From positions 1 through 36,645 of the forward strand of contig JACIWW010000028.1 in assembly GCA_014360905.1 (NCBI GenBank): a DNA stretch of 36,645 nucleotides, in the 5' to 3' direction. A model generated the notes under the pieces. It saw only the letters and a program-made list of their open reading frames with translations. It was not told the origin of the DNA and searched no databases. This DNA is from Chloroflexota bacterium (GTDB taxonomy: Bacteria > Chloroflexota > Anaerolineae > UBA2200). Each line of letters starts with the position of its first letter. The first letter of the stretch is position 1. This document shows, piece after piece, positions 1 through 8,171 of the stretch. A program made the position numbers and the translations under genes.

Positions 1-1
1 T

Positions 2-115
2 GGGATGCGCTGGAGTCGAGCTGGGCTAGAACGCCTGGCCCCAATTCGAGCTGCTATCCTCAGCAAACGTTTCCATGAAGTGTGGACAGCCGTTTACAAC
101 TCGCCCCTAAACTGA
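2..115 (+). CDS. C-terminal fragment of a possible transposase (cut by window edge)
   Basis: An open frame enters from the left edge and runs 37 codons to a TGA at 113-115. The peptide begins GMRWSRAGLERLAPIR and continues with a charged helix. The short MRW-S-R-x-G-x-E pattern followed by a helix resembles the C-terminus of some insertion-sequence transposases (ISKra4-like proteins come to mind), but this is memory of a motif, not a search. No inverted repeat is visible after the stop. The next 90 bases hold only the promoter of the following operon. Could equally be the end of an unrelated gene. Confidence 0.35.
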   Translation, partial: GMRWSRAGLERLAPIRAAILSKRFHEVWTAVYNSPLN

Positions 116-140
116 AATGCACCCGGGCAGAGGACAGCTC

Positions 141-170
141 CTACTAATCTTGGTCAAAACGCGTTATAAT
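141..170 (+). promoter_or_regulatory. Probable promoter of the glk-pgi-MBL operon
   Basis: A perfect TATAAT hexamer lies at 165-170, 32 bases ahead of the glk start, in the only AT-rich patch of the leader. The -35 position (about 142-147) has no good match to TTGACA, so the call rests on the -10 box and its placement. The Shine-Dalgarno GAGGAGG at 191-197 follows. Confidence 0.45.
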
Positions 171-202
171 ATTGCTAGGACCAAAAACCAGAGGAGGATC
201 CT

Positions 203-1186
203 ATGCTACTCGCTGGCGACATCGGCGCAACCAAAGCCAATTTGGCACTCTTTTCCCCTGAAAACGGACCGCGCGTACCGCTGTTTGAGGCAACTTTCCC
301 TAGTGCTCGCTACCCCAATTTAGAGGCAATCGTTCGGGAGTTCCTATCTCAAGTGGATGTGTCTGTGAGGCGTGCTTGCTTTGGAGTGGCAGGGCCAGTG
401 GTTGGCGGTCGTTCTGAAATCACCAACTTGTCCTGGGTTATTGATGCGAAGGAGCTTCAGACGGCACTCAACTTGCCATCCGTGCAGTTATTGAACGACC
501 TTGAAGCTATTGCCTGGGCAATACCCTTGCTGGAGCCGAAGGATCTACGTACATTAAACGCTGGTCAACCGGTTTCGGGCGGGGCTATCGCCGTAATCGC
601 CCCAGGCACAGGATTGGGAGAGGCTTTTCTTACCTGGGACGGCACTCGCTATCGCCCTCACCCTACTGAGGGTGGCCATGCAGACTTCGCACCAACGGAT
701 GAGCGTCAGCTTGAACTATTGCGGTATCTGTTGCAGCGTTTTGGGCACGTTAGCTACGAGCGAGTTTGCTCCGGGCTTGGTCTCCCGAATATCTATGCCT
801 ATCTACATGATAGCGGTTATGCGCCAGAACCCCCTTGGCTGGCGGAGAAACTGGCTGCTACCGAGGATCCCACTCCAGTCATTGTCACTACCGCCTTATC
901 TGACGAAAAAGGGGCAGATCTCTGCATCGCTACCCTCAACATCTTTGTCTCCATCCTCGGCGCAGAAGCAGGTAACCTGGCGCTCAAGACCTTGGCTACG
1001 GCGGGTGTCTATCTCGGTGGCGGCATTCCACCGCGCATCCTCTCGGCTCTTGAGGGCGGGCGCTTCATGCGGGCTTTCTGCGCCAAGGGGCGACATTCCG
1101 AACTAATGGCGCGTATTCCCGTGCATGTCATCCTGAACCCCAAAGTTGCGCTCATGGGCGCAGTTTGCTGTGGCCTGGAAGCATAG
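203..1186 (+). CDS. glk: Glucokinase (Glk family, PF02685-type)
   Basis: Cytoplasmic kinase converting glucose and ATP to glucose 6-phosphate, the entry to glycolysis. The 327-aa length suits the Glk family. Visible motifs: phosphate-binding loop GDIGATK at residues 5-11 (the usual second Gly is Ala), LLNDLEA at 96-102 with the catalytic Asp at 99, PGTGLGE at 134-140, and EGGHADFAP at 156-164. The ROK-family zinc cysteines are absent, so this is Glk rather than ROK glucokinase. The ATG is preceded by GAGGAGG with 5-base spacing, which fixes the start. It is the first gene of a three-gene operon; the isomerase start follows the stop by 17 bases, so its product passes directly to the next enzyme. 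High confidence in family; preference for glucose over other hexoses is inferred. Confidence 0.93.
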   Translation: MLLAGDIGATKANLALFSPENGPRVPLFEATFPSARYPNLEAIVREFLSQVDVSVRRACFGVAGPVVGGRSEITNLSWVIDAKELQTALNLPSVQLLNDLEAIAWAIPLLEPKDLRTLNAGQPVSGGAIAVIAPGTGLGEAFLTWDGTRYRPHPTEGGHADFAPTDERQLELLRYLLQRFGHVSYERVCSGLGLPNIYAYLHDSGYAPEPPWLAEKLAATEDPTPVIVTTALSDEKGADLCIATLNIFVSILGAEAGNLALKTLATAGVYLGGGIPPRILSALEGGRFMRAFCAKGRHSELMARIPVHVILNPKVALMGAVCCGLEA

Positions 1187-1203
1187 GTAACAAAGGGGGT
1201 CGA

Positions 1204-2868
1204 GTGATCAGCCTGAACGAGGAATATGGCACGGCCAATCTTGGACCGTATCAGGGAGCAGTAGAGACAGCCCTGGCACAGATGGCGCGACAAAGGGTCA
1301 TGTCCCGTATCTGGGCTCATGATCACACCGTCTGGAAGCCAGAGCCAACAGAGATCACGAACCGCTTGGGTTGGCTGCACAGCGCCAAAGCCATGCTCGC
1401 CCAAGTCCCTCAATTAGAGAAATGGGCCGACCAGGTACGGGCTGATGGCTACACTCATGCCATACTGTTGGGCATGGGCGGATCAAGCTTGGCTCCTGAG
1501 GTCTTTCGTCTGACTTTTGGGGTGAAAGAAGGTTGCCTGGATCTATCCGTGTTGGATAGCACGGTGCCGGAAGTTATTTTGGATTATGTAGAACATCTTG
1601 ACCTGGGCCGTACACTCTTCATTGTCAGCACCAAATCTGGCACCACAGTGGAGACGCTCTCCTTGTTCCGCTTCTTCTACAATCAAGTAGCCAAACAAGA
1701 GGATTTCGAGCGAGCTGGGACCCACTTTGTTGCCATCACTGATCCTGGCACGACATTGGCCAGTCTAGCTGAGCATTACAAATTCCGCGCTACCTTCTTT
1801 AGCGACCCAAACATTGGTGGGCGCTTTTCCGCCTTCTCCCATTTCGGGTTGGTGCCTGCTGCACTTATTGGGGTGGACATGCGACTCTTGTTAGAGCGGG
1901 CATCGGAGGCGAGCGCCCACTGCGCACCTTCTATTATAGAAGAGCAGAATCCGGGCGCCTGGTTGGGGGCTATCCTGGGCACTCTGGCCAGGGTGGGGCG
2001 AGACAAGCTGACCTTGGTCATCCCTCCGCCTATTGCTAGTTTGGGCAACTGGTTGGAACAGTTGATTGCGGAAAGCACGGGTAAAGAGGGTCAGGGCATT
2101 CTGCCAGTGGTGGGGGAACTACTCGGGCCACCCGAGGTATACGGGAACGATCGGCTGTTCGTTGCGCTACAACTAGCGGGTTATGAGAGGCATGACGCAA
2201 CCCTGGCGGCATTGGAGGCTGCTGGACATCCTGTAGTGCGGCTGCGTTTGCGCGACCGCTATGATCTGGGCCGACAGATGTTCCTATGGGAGATGGGCAT
2301 CGCTGTGGCTGGCTATCATCTAGGCATTAACCCCTTCGATCAACCCAATGTAGAGAGCGCCAAGCAGCGGGCACGAGAGATGGTCAGAGCGTATATGGAG
2401 ACAGGCACCCTGCCACCCGCTGAATCCGCTCCGCTTAGCGCAGCCACGCTGCTCGCATTCCTGACTCCGGCCCAACCAGGCAACTATGTGGCGCTACAAG
2501 CCTATGTTCCGCCAACGGCTGAGACCGAGGCAGCACTGCAAGCATTGCGCACTAGGCTGCGGGACCGCTTGAAGCTAGCCGTCACAGTCGGTTATGGCCC
2601 GCGCTTTCTGCATTCCACTGGCCAACTGCACAAAGGCGATGCCAGGAATGGCTTCTTCATCCAACTGATTGCCAATGATGCACGGGATGCGCCTATACCC
2701 GGTGAAGCGGGGCAGCTCAAGTCGTCTATCACTTTCGGAGTGCTGAAGGAAGCCCAGGCACGAGGTGATCAACAGGCCCTGTTGGACGCTGGGCGTCGGG
2801 TGATCCGTTTCCATCTGGGCGATGATGTGCCTGGTGCGCTAGAACGCCTCGCAGATTTTCCAGATTGA
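1204..2868 (+). CDS. pgi: Glucose-6-phosphate isomerase (stand-alone, fusion-type)
   Basis: Interconverts glucose 6-phosphate and fructose 6-phosphate in the cytoplasm. The two-SIS-domain signature is clear: LLGMGGSSLAPEV at residues 88-100, STKSGTTVET at 142-151, then DPGTTLA and GGRFSAFSHFGLVP. The frame is open from 1165, inside glk, but GTG at 1204 with AAAGGGGG just ahead is the natural start, giving 554 aa. The N-terminal stretch IWAHDHTVWKPEPTEITNRL (about 36-55) is the type I associate with the isomerase half of bifunctional transaldolase/isomerase proteins. Here there is no transaldolase upstream: the preceding gene is glk. Second gene of the operon. Family assignment is very safe; the link to fusion proteins is from memory. 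Confidence 0.93.
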   Translation: MISLNEEYGTANLGPYQGAVETALAQMARQRVMSRIWAHDHTVWKPEPTEITNRLGWLHSAKAMLAQVPQLEKWADQVRADGYTHAILLGMGGSSLAPEVFRLTFGVKEGCLDLSVLDSTVPEVILDYVEHLDLGRTLFIVSTKSGTTVETLSLFRFFYNQVAKQEDFERAGTHFVAITDPGTTLASLAEHYKFRATFFSDPNIGGRFSAFSHFGLVPAALIGVDMRLLLERASEASAHCAPSIIEEQNPGAWLGAILGTLARVGRDKLTLVIPPPIASLGNWLEQLIAESTGKEGQGILPVVGELLGPPEVYGNDRLFVALQLAGYERHDATLAALEAAGHPVVRLRLRDRYDLGRQMFLWEMGIAVAGYHLGINPFDQPNVESAKQRAREMVRAYMETGTLPPAESAPLSAATLLAFLTPAQPGNYVALQAYVPPTAETEAALQALRTRLRDRLKLAVTVGYGPRFLHSTGQLHKGDARNGFFIQLIANDARDAPIPGEAGQLKSSITFGVLKEAQARGDQQALLDAGRRVIRFHLGDDVPGALERLADFPD

Positions 2869-2945
2869 GGGAATGCATCCCATTTGCTGGCCCATTCAAG
2901 GAGAGCATGCCTTTGCTGTGATTGCTGTTCGGAGGGGGTAAGACG

Positions 2946-4526
2946 ATGAGACCGTCCATTACCTGCTACGGAGGTGTAGGGCAAATCGGTGGCAACAAAA
3001 TCTTGCTGGAAGATGGCGATGTGCGGCTGCTTTTGGATTTTGGCACAGCTTTTGGCCGACGGCAAGAATTTTTCAATGAGTATTTGCGCCCTCGGGCAGC
3101 ACGTGGTTTGCTGGACTTACTGGCATTGGAGTTGATCCCCCCTCTGGAAGGCGCCTATAGGACCGAACTTGCGCCCCCAGGCATGTGGGAACGTTTCCGC
3201 CGTGAACCTCTCTACCGCAACCTGCAGCGGGAGGATGCCCTCGCTGTAGATGCCGTCCTTGTCTCTCACGCCCATCTAGATCACAATGGCGATCTCTTCT
3301 GTCTGGACCCCGTTATCCCTGTCTACACTACCTGCGTTACAGCCTTTGTTGCGCGGGCTATGCAGGTCACTGGGCAAAGTGGCTTTGAGCAAGAGCTGAC
3401 CTTTGTGTGTCCCCGTGGCTGGGATGAGCAGGAGCAAGTATTGAGGACGGTGCGCAACGCGCATTACCTCGCTCGCTGCTATAGCTTCCTGGACGGCCAG
3501 CTCTGTGCGGAGGGCAGGGCTTGGTGGGAATCCACCCCGAGTGTCTCAAAGCGACTCTTGGAGCAGCCTACGAGTGCTTTTACGGGTGAGGTAAGCGGAT
3601 TAGAGGTACGGTGGTGGCCAGTGGATCACTCCGTGCCAGGAGCGGCTGCGTTTGCCGTCCGTACTTCAGTGGGTTGGGTCGGCTACACAGGTGACATCCG
3701 CTTCCATGGGCAAAATGCCTGGTTGATGGAGCGGCTTACCCAGGAGCTTGCCCAACTGGGGCTGACAGCCCTCCTCTGCGAGGGTACCCACTTGTCGGAT
3801 CAGCCTTTGGTTACAGAGCAGCAGGTTGCGGAAAATGCTTTGGATTTGGTACGCCAGGCTGAAGGGCGATTGGTGGTGGCTGACTTTGCTCCGCGCAATG
3901 TAGAGCGTCTGGACACATTCCACAAAGTAGCCAGGGAGACCAACCGTCGGCTGGCCATCCAGCCCAAGGATGCTTACCTGCTGCAAGCCATCACCTTGGC
4001 TGACTCTACCGCTTTCCCCGACCCTCTGACATTGCCGGAAGTGCTTCTCTATGCTGATCCCAAATCAGCACCTCGTGCCTGGGAAACAGAGCTACGGCGT
4101 AAATGGGCAAACCGTACGGTAGGGCCATCAGAGGTGTCAGCTCATCCAGGCGAATACATCCTCTGTTTCAGCCTGTGGGATGCCAATGATCTGCTGGATT
4201 TGCAGGGTATTGAGGGAGGAGTGTACATCTACTCCAACAGCCGGGCCTACGATGAGGAACAGGCGATAGACCTAGAACGGCTGAGGAATTGGATCCGGCA
4301 TTTCGAGTTGCGCATGGAAGGAGACCCCGATGACCCACAGCATCTATCCCTCCATGCCTCTGGCCACGCCACCGGCCCCCAGTTGCGCGACTTTGTCAGG
4401 CAGGTTCGCCCGCACACATTGATCCCCATTCATACCGAACATCCGGAGTGGTGGCAAGAGGCATTGGCAGGAACGAAAATCCAGGTTGTCTTGCCCAAAG
4501 TGGGGCAGCCTATCTTCCTGGATTGA
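2946..4526 (+). CDS. Metallo-beta-lactamase/beta-CASP (RNase J-like) hydrolase
   Basis: Probable metal-dependent nuclease of the MBL/beta-CASP group, the fold of RNase J. From ATG 2946 (residue 9 of the longest frame, chosen because GGAGGGGG at about 2932-2939 precedes it) the protein has 526 aa. The metal motif SHAHLDH lies at residues 107-113. Further on are VDHSVPGA (third metal His), GYTGDIRFHG (metal Asp), and near the C-terminus HASGHATGPQL and IPIHTEHPE, which match the late beta-CASP motifs. About 65 residues separate the first beta-strands from the HxHxDH motif, longer than in typical RNase J. Third gene after glk and pgi, 77 bases downstream. Whether it acts on RNA, DNA or a small molecule cannot be told from sequence. 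Confidence 0.8.
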   Translation: MRPSITCYGGVGQIGGNKILLEDGDVRLLLDFGTAFGRRQEFFNEYLRPRAARGLLDLLALELIPPLEGAYRTELAPPGMWERFRREPLYRNLQREDALAVDAVLVSHAHLDHNGDLFCLDPVIPVYTTCVTAFVARAMQVTGQSGFEQELTFVCPRGWDEQEQVLRTVRNAHYLARCYSFLDGQLCAEGRAWWESTPSVSKRLLEQPTSAFTGEVSGLEVRWWPVDHSVPGAAAFAVRTSVGWVGYTGDIRFHGQNAWLMERLTQELAQLGLTALLCEGTHLSDQPLVTEQQVAENALDLVRQAEGRLVVADFAPRNVERLDTFHKVARETNRRLAIQPKDAYLLQAITLADSTAFPDPLTLPEVLLYADPKSAPRAWETELRRKWANRTVGPSEVSAHPGEYILCFSLWDANDLLDLQGIEGGVYIYSNSRAYDEEQAIDLERLRNWIRHFELRMEGDPDDPQHLSLHASGHATGPQLRDFVRQVRPHTLIPIHTEHPEWWQEALAGTKIQVVLPKVGQPIFLD

Positions 4527-4560
4527 ACGAGCAGAGGTATCTAGATTCTAGGGAGCGAAG

Positions 4561-5754
4561 CTAGCGCTTCCATAGGAGCGATGCATACGCTCCTACAAGC
4601 CGAAATGGCCGGAGCAAATAGTAAAGGGGGAAAAGGGAGGAAGGCAATCGCACGAGAGCCCAATCCCCAGGTGTGGTTGTTACTGCCAGACGAATACAAT
4701 AACGGACTCTGTCCTGCCACCGTTCCTTTGCTTTGAGGTGAAAAAGGCACGATTCCATAACCCTCGGTTCCTCCTTGGTGTCGCGCAAAATCTGCTCTTT
4801 TACCTGCCTGGCAAGCAAAATGGTTGCTCCGTCGCTCTGTATTCCCTTCAGAAGCGCCTTTGGCAATGCCACGCCCAGCAGCTCATGGGCAAGGAAAAGC
4901 CCGAGAAAGAGCATGCGTTTAGCCCCCAGTGCGACAGCTTGTTTGACCACACAGTCCCAATCTAGTTCGTGACGAGCGCCGATCAACCTAGCGAGGTCAC
5001 AGACCCACCCCAACCGCGCCCAACAATGTTTAGTGCCATGAACACATAGGATCAGAAGGAGGTCCTCAGCAGAGAAAGTCTGCACCTCTCTGCCTGCCAA
5101 GGGCACTGATTCGAGGCGTTCCCACAGCCTTTCTGGAGCAAGCGGAAAGGAGAAATAATCCTCGGCAATCCGCCAATGCAGTTCCACGATGCACATTGCT
5201 TCGTGGCGTATGAGTTTGTGGGCAGATTGTGAACGGAGGTAGGCCACCTCTTGAGCACGGTTGAGTTGGAACTCAGGGCGGTATCCCTGTGCTGTGAGGA
5301 GTTCTCTGGCCTTCATAACATCCCACTCGTGCACCAAGAAGTCTAGGTCATCAAACTGTCGTAAGGCAAAATCCCCGTAAACGGAAGCTGCCAACACTGG
5401 GCCTTTGTATGGCACGGCAGGGATACTATGCTCATCGAGCCAATGCAATATCTGAAACAATTCCCCCGTGAGGAAAAAATTGCGTCGGGCATTGTTGCGG
5501 AAATGCTCTTGGAGTTGAGCTAAAGGAGCGGCGGGGATTGCTTCCGGACAGGTAGTGGCGAGGCTTTGGTATAGCAGTGGCATCATACTGTGCCGCAGCG
5601 CCGTCCGGATCAAGTACTCCCAGTCCAGTTTCTTTTGCAGCAGAATTTTGATGCGCTCAGCTCTTTCGAAGCCTTCATTCACGTGCGCACAGCAGAGCAG
5701 CAACGCCCATTCAGGACAAATGCTCACCCCTTGCAGCTCATCGAATGCAGACAA
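4561..5754 (-). CDS. Putative nucleotidyltransferase (NTP_transf_5 / PF14907-like)
   Basis: Resembles the uncharacterised nucleotidyltransferase family often found in exopolysaccharide clusters. In the longest frame (TTG at 5829, 422 aa) the core is PYKGPVLAASVYGD then RQFDDLDFLV (residues 140-166), the usual KG....Y....R..DDxD pattern of a polymerase-beta-like fold with metal-binding Asp residues; ELHWRI follows about 60 residues later. I prefer the TTG at 5754, which has GGAGAGAGG at good spacing and avoids a 38-base overlap with the upstream Wzy-like gene; it gives 397 aa. It is the last gene of a two-gene unit. Its last dozen codons are built from a palindrome (4573-4595). Transferred group and acceptor are unknown for the family. 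Confidence 0.72.
   Translation of the reverse strand: MSAFDELQGVSICPEWALLLCCAHVNEGFERAERIKILLQKKLDWEYLIRTALRHSMMPLLYQSLATTCPEAIPAAPLAQLQEHFRNNARRNFFLTGELFQILHWLDEHSIPAVPYKGPVLAASVYGDFALRQFDDLDFLVHEWDVMKARELLTAQGYRPEFQLNRAQEVAYLRSQSAHKLIRHEAMCIVELHWRIAEDYFSFPLAPERLWERLESVPLAGREVQTFSAEDLLLILCVHGTKHCWARLGWVCDLARLIGARHELDWDCVVKQAVALGAKRMLFLGLFLAHELLGVALPKALLKGIQSDGATILLARQVKEQILRDTKEEPRVMESCLFHLKAKERWQDRVRYCIRLAVTTTPGDWALVRLPSSLFPLYYLLRPFRLVGAYASLLWKR
4573..4595. repeat. REP-like palindrome forming the 3' end of the nucleotidyltransferase gene
   Basis: TAGGAGCG and CGCTCCTA are perfect 8-base inverted arms around a 7-base loop. A second small inverted repeat, GAAGC/GCTTC, lies immediately beside it (4557-4570). 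Together they sit where the plus-strand operon (ending 4526) and the minus-strand unit (ending 4561) converge, so the stems may help stop transcription from either side, although no T-run follows. The arms resemble the widespread GTAGGRGCG-type extragenic palindromes. Confidence 0.6.
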
Positions 5755-5791
5755 GACTGTCCTCTCTCCGGCTGACCACCATGACACAGGT

Positions 5792-7720
5792 TCAAGGCTC
5801 AACGCGCATCTGTGCGTTGAGTCGGTCAAGGTAGTAGAGGAGCAAGCCCTTTGGTTGAGCTCCCTTCTCTATCCCAGATTTCACAACTGCCGCGGCACCT
5901 TTGGGATCATCCTGATGCTGTTCCCGCACCAAAGCAACCAACACGACAGGCTCTGCTCGCTGGGGGAAGCGAGCTACCCAATGGGAATAAACCCAAATGG
6001 CATCCACCCATGGATCGTGCTCTTTCTCCCCCACGAGAAGCCGGCGCAGGTCCTCGAAAGGAGCATAGCGAGCAACGGCATCCCGGCCATCCAGCTCTAC
6101 TACTCTGAGGAAGGCGTCCATGGCATCCTGGTATTTACCTAACCAGCTATAGACACGTCCCAAGAGGCTATATAGGCGGGCGTTATCCGCTTGCATCCGC
6201 ACTGCTTCGCGCAGGTCAGTGGCAACTGTTGCCAGACTTGGCTCATTGTTCCTGCCAGCCTGAGCAAACAACAACAGCCTGTTGGCCTGGATGATAGACC
6301 AATTTACACGCGGGGCGTCCGGAGCAATCAAAAAGCCAGGGTACATGACTAGCAAAATCAGCAGTGCAGGAAGACAGCGGCGAGCATATGCAACCAAAGT
6401 GGATTGAATTGTAGTCCTTGGACGCAGTTCACTGGATACGCACAGTGCAGCAACCAGACCGAGCACGAACCAGATGAGCACCGATGGCTTGGCTGCCCAG
6501 ATGGTGTCCAGAAATCCAGAAGCAACATAGCTCACTATACTACCCATGGCACCTAACAGGATGGCATGTTGCTGTGCCTCCTGTCCTCTCCAGCATGTCC
6601 TAGCGGCGGCAAAGACCAGAGCGATCAGAAGCCACAAGAAAGCAAGCAACCCCGGCAGTCCCAGATCGACGGCAATTTGCAGGAACAATTGATGGGCATG
6701 AGGTTCAGGCCCGATCATGACGCCTGGGTAGAAATTGCTCTGCATCAACGGGAACATGTCCAGTCCTACGCCTGTATAGGGCATGTCGTGAATCATGGCT
6801 AGGGCGCGGCTCCATATGTCCAACCGCAGCGTTATCGCGATGCCCAGGGGGTTGGCTGGGGAGAGGAGCACGTTGGCAACCTGCGGTAGCCCATAGCGCC
6901 ACAAGCCTATGAAGAGCATCCCCAGGATAAGAGGAACGGTCATGAGCAACCAACGGTTCCAGCAGGCGCCCAGGAACAGCAAAGCGGCAGCAACCCCGAC
7001 AGCCGCTTGGAGCGATTGCGTGAGCAAAATGGTCATGCCTATCACGAAAACACTGATGCCCGACCAGAGCCGGTAGCGTTTGCTGGGGAAAAAGAGGAGC
7101 AGCGCAGCAGGCAAGGGGAACATGGTCGCCAGCGCCATGCCCATCACACGTGGATGAAATGGATTCTGATCCTGAAGGTCACGGATCAAACGGGGAAGGT
7201 GCTCGTACACCTGTGGCAAGTGGAACAGTCTGACCGCGTCCCAACCAGTCCCTACCAAAGTGAGCAGTGTCAGTAGCAAGCTGCATAGGATCAAGGCCAC
7301 TGGCAGCCGCAGCAAACGAATCTCGCTCCGTAACCCATTCGCTAGCCCATAGAAGATAGCCACGCCCAGCACGATGCGCCACAGCGCAGCCTGGCTTGAG
7401 GCCGGGTCTGTCGAAACCCAGAGGCCAATGCCAGCCATGAGGAGCAAGAGCAGGATAGGCATATCCACGCCAGTGGCTACGGTGAGCCTGCCCGTGACCA
7501 AGTAGCGGCACAGCCAGGTAAGGGCTATCACGAGCAATGCTCCCCAGGTCCAACGGCTGGGGAAAAGGAGGAAAGGAGCAGTAACTCCCAGAAACCACAA
7601 CTCGTGGTAGGAAATCCAATTGACACTGCGCTGTAGCCATAAAGAGAGGGCTGTTCCGGCGCTCAGGCTGAGTCGGTTGCCCTGACCGTCAGGCGGAGGA
7701 TGGGTATTCCCTGGGCTCAT
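5792..7720 (-). CDS. O-antigen ligase/Wzy-like polymerase with C-terminal TPRs
   Basis: Multi-pass inner-membrane protein of 642 aa with about 12 hydrophobic segments, the Wzy_C/O-antigen ligase organisation. The large periplasmic loop in the middle carries RLDIWSRALAMIHDMPYTGVG and PHAHQLFLQIAVDLGLPGLL, the Arg- and His-containing pattern of that family; family members polymerise or transfer lipid-linked glycans. After the last membrane segment a soluble tail contains TPR-like helices (NARLYSLLGRVYSWLGKYQD, then DAFLRVVELDGRD), as in many Gram-positive and Chloroflexota ligases. The ATG has AAGG about 9 bases ahead. It probably has its own promoter, being separated from the main locus by the plus-strand cassette. 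Polymerase versus protein or surface ligase cannot be decided. Confidence 0.82.
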   Translation of the reverse strand: MSPGNTHPPPDGQGNRLSLSAGTALSLWLQRSVNWISYHELWFLGVTAPFLLFPSRWTWGALLVIALTWLCRYLVTGRLTVATGVDMPILLLLLMAGIGLWVSTDPASSQAALWRIVLGVAIFYGLANGLRSEIRLLRLPVALILCSLLLTLLTLVGTGWDAVRLFHLPQVYEHLPRLIRDLQDQNPFHPRVMGMALATMFPLPAALLLFFPSKRYRLWSGISVFVIGMTILLTQSLQAAVGVAAALLFLGACWNRWLLMTVPLILGMLFIGLWRYGLPQVANVLLSPANPLGIAITLRLDIWSRALAMIHDMPYTGVGLDMFPLMQSNFYPGVMIGPEPHAHQLFLQIAVDLGLPGLLAFLWLLIALVFAAARTCWRGQEAQQHAILLGAMGSIVSYVASGFLDTIWAAKPSVLIWFVLGLVAALCVSSELRPRTTIQSTLVAYARRCLPALLILLVMYPGFLIAPDAPRVNWSIIQANRLLLFAQAGRNNEPSLATVATDLREAVRMQADNARLYSLLGRVYSWLGKYQDAMDAFLRVVELDGRDAVARYAPFEDLRRLLVGEKEHDPWVDAIWVYSHWVARFPQRAEPVVLVALVREQHQDDPKGAAAVVKSGIEKGAQPKGLLLYYLDRLNAQMRVEP

Positions 7721-7779
7721 ATCCGACTACCTTGTAAAACTGTAATCGGGAAAAAGTGAATTTTCATCTAGTTTTCATC

Positions 7780-7807
7780 TTTATCGAGTATTCTGATTTA
7801 GATACAA
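7780..7807 (-). promoter_or_regulatory. Possible promoter of the Wzy-like gene
   Basis: On the minus strand TTGTAT (7807-7802), a 16-base spacer and GATAAA (7785-7780) lie about 60 bases ahead of the ATG at 7720. It is a moderate match only. It would be divergent from the stronger promoter at 7839-7867, with about 30 bases between the two -35 boxes. The AT-rich 7730-7890 region holds no gene. Confidence 0.35.
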
Positions 7808-7838
7808 TTGGTTATGCCGTTCGCGCTGCCAAGCCCAT

Positions 7839-7867
7839 TTGACTTAAATCTTATTCTATGATATAAA
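7839..7867 (+). promoter_or_regulatory. Strong sigma-70-type promoter of the 83-aa cassette
   Basis: TTGACT (7839-7844), a 17-base spacer and TATAAA (7862-7867) form a near-consensus housekeeping promoter. Expected transcription start is near 7874, leaving a leader of only about 20 bases with AAGGAG at 7880-7885 before the ATG at 7894. The -10 box lies inside a perfect palindrome. Confidence 0.72.
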
Positions 7868-7877
7868 TATATCATAG
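7856..7877. promoter_or_regulatory. Perfect 10-bp palindrome, probable operator
   Basis: CTATGATATA and TATATCATAG are exact inverted arms separated by AA. The palindrome covers the -10 box and the predicted transcription start of the small-protein gene, the classic place for a dimeric repressor to block RNA polymerase. An mRNA hairpin role is less likely because the predicted start lies inside the right arm. The regulator is not encoded next to it in this window. Confidence 0.62.
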
Positions 7878-7893
7878 ATAAGGAGATGTTTAC

Positions 7894-8145
7894 ATGGTAT
7901 CCACAGTTACGACCACTACTGTTTCAACTGTTACCACGACGGTTACCACCGTAACTTTTGCTGCTTCACTGGCATTGGCAAGCGTGTTGACGTTATTCGT
8001 GCTCCTGATGCAGAAGGAGCTGACGCTATCTGCCGAGACGCCTCGCTTGAAGGCGTTAGGGCGCGCGCTCGACGTTGCCGTCGTGCCCCTTCTGATGGCT
8101 TTTGGCATGATCGCGGTGGTGAGAATCGCTCAGGTTCTGCGTTAA
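7894..8145 (+). CDS. Small two-helix membrane protein with Thr/Val-rich N-terminus, unknown function
   Basis: I do not recognise a family. The 83-aa product starts MVSTVTTTTVSTVTTTVTTV: the first 21 residues are almost only Thr, Val and Ser, encoded by a tandem-like run of AC-rich codons. A hydrophobic segment (about 20-41, FAASLALASVLTLFVLL) is followed by a charged stretch QKELTLSAETPRLKALGR and a second hydrophobic segment (about 59-80), ending in Arg, so a helical hairpin in the membrane is likely. The ATG has AAGGAG with 8-base spacing. It is the only plus-strand gene between 4526 and 36564, has its own promoter, operator and terminator, and is therefore very likely real despite its size. 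It may sense or affect the envelope; that is a guess. Confidence 0.75.
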   Translation: MVSTVTTTTVSTVTTTVTTVTFAASLALASVLTLFVLLMQKELTLSAETPRLKALGRALDVAVVPLLMAFGMIAVVRIAQVLR

Positions 8146-8171
8146 CTGTAGCCTAAACCTGATCGGGATTC

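Noticed and set aside
5555-6142. 195-aa plus-strand open frame
   Set aside because: Antisense to the Wzy-like and nucleotidyltransferase genes, without motifs or ribosome site.
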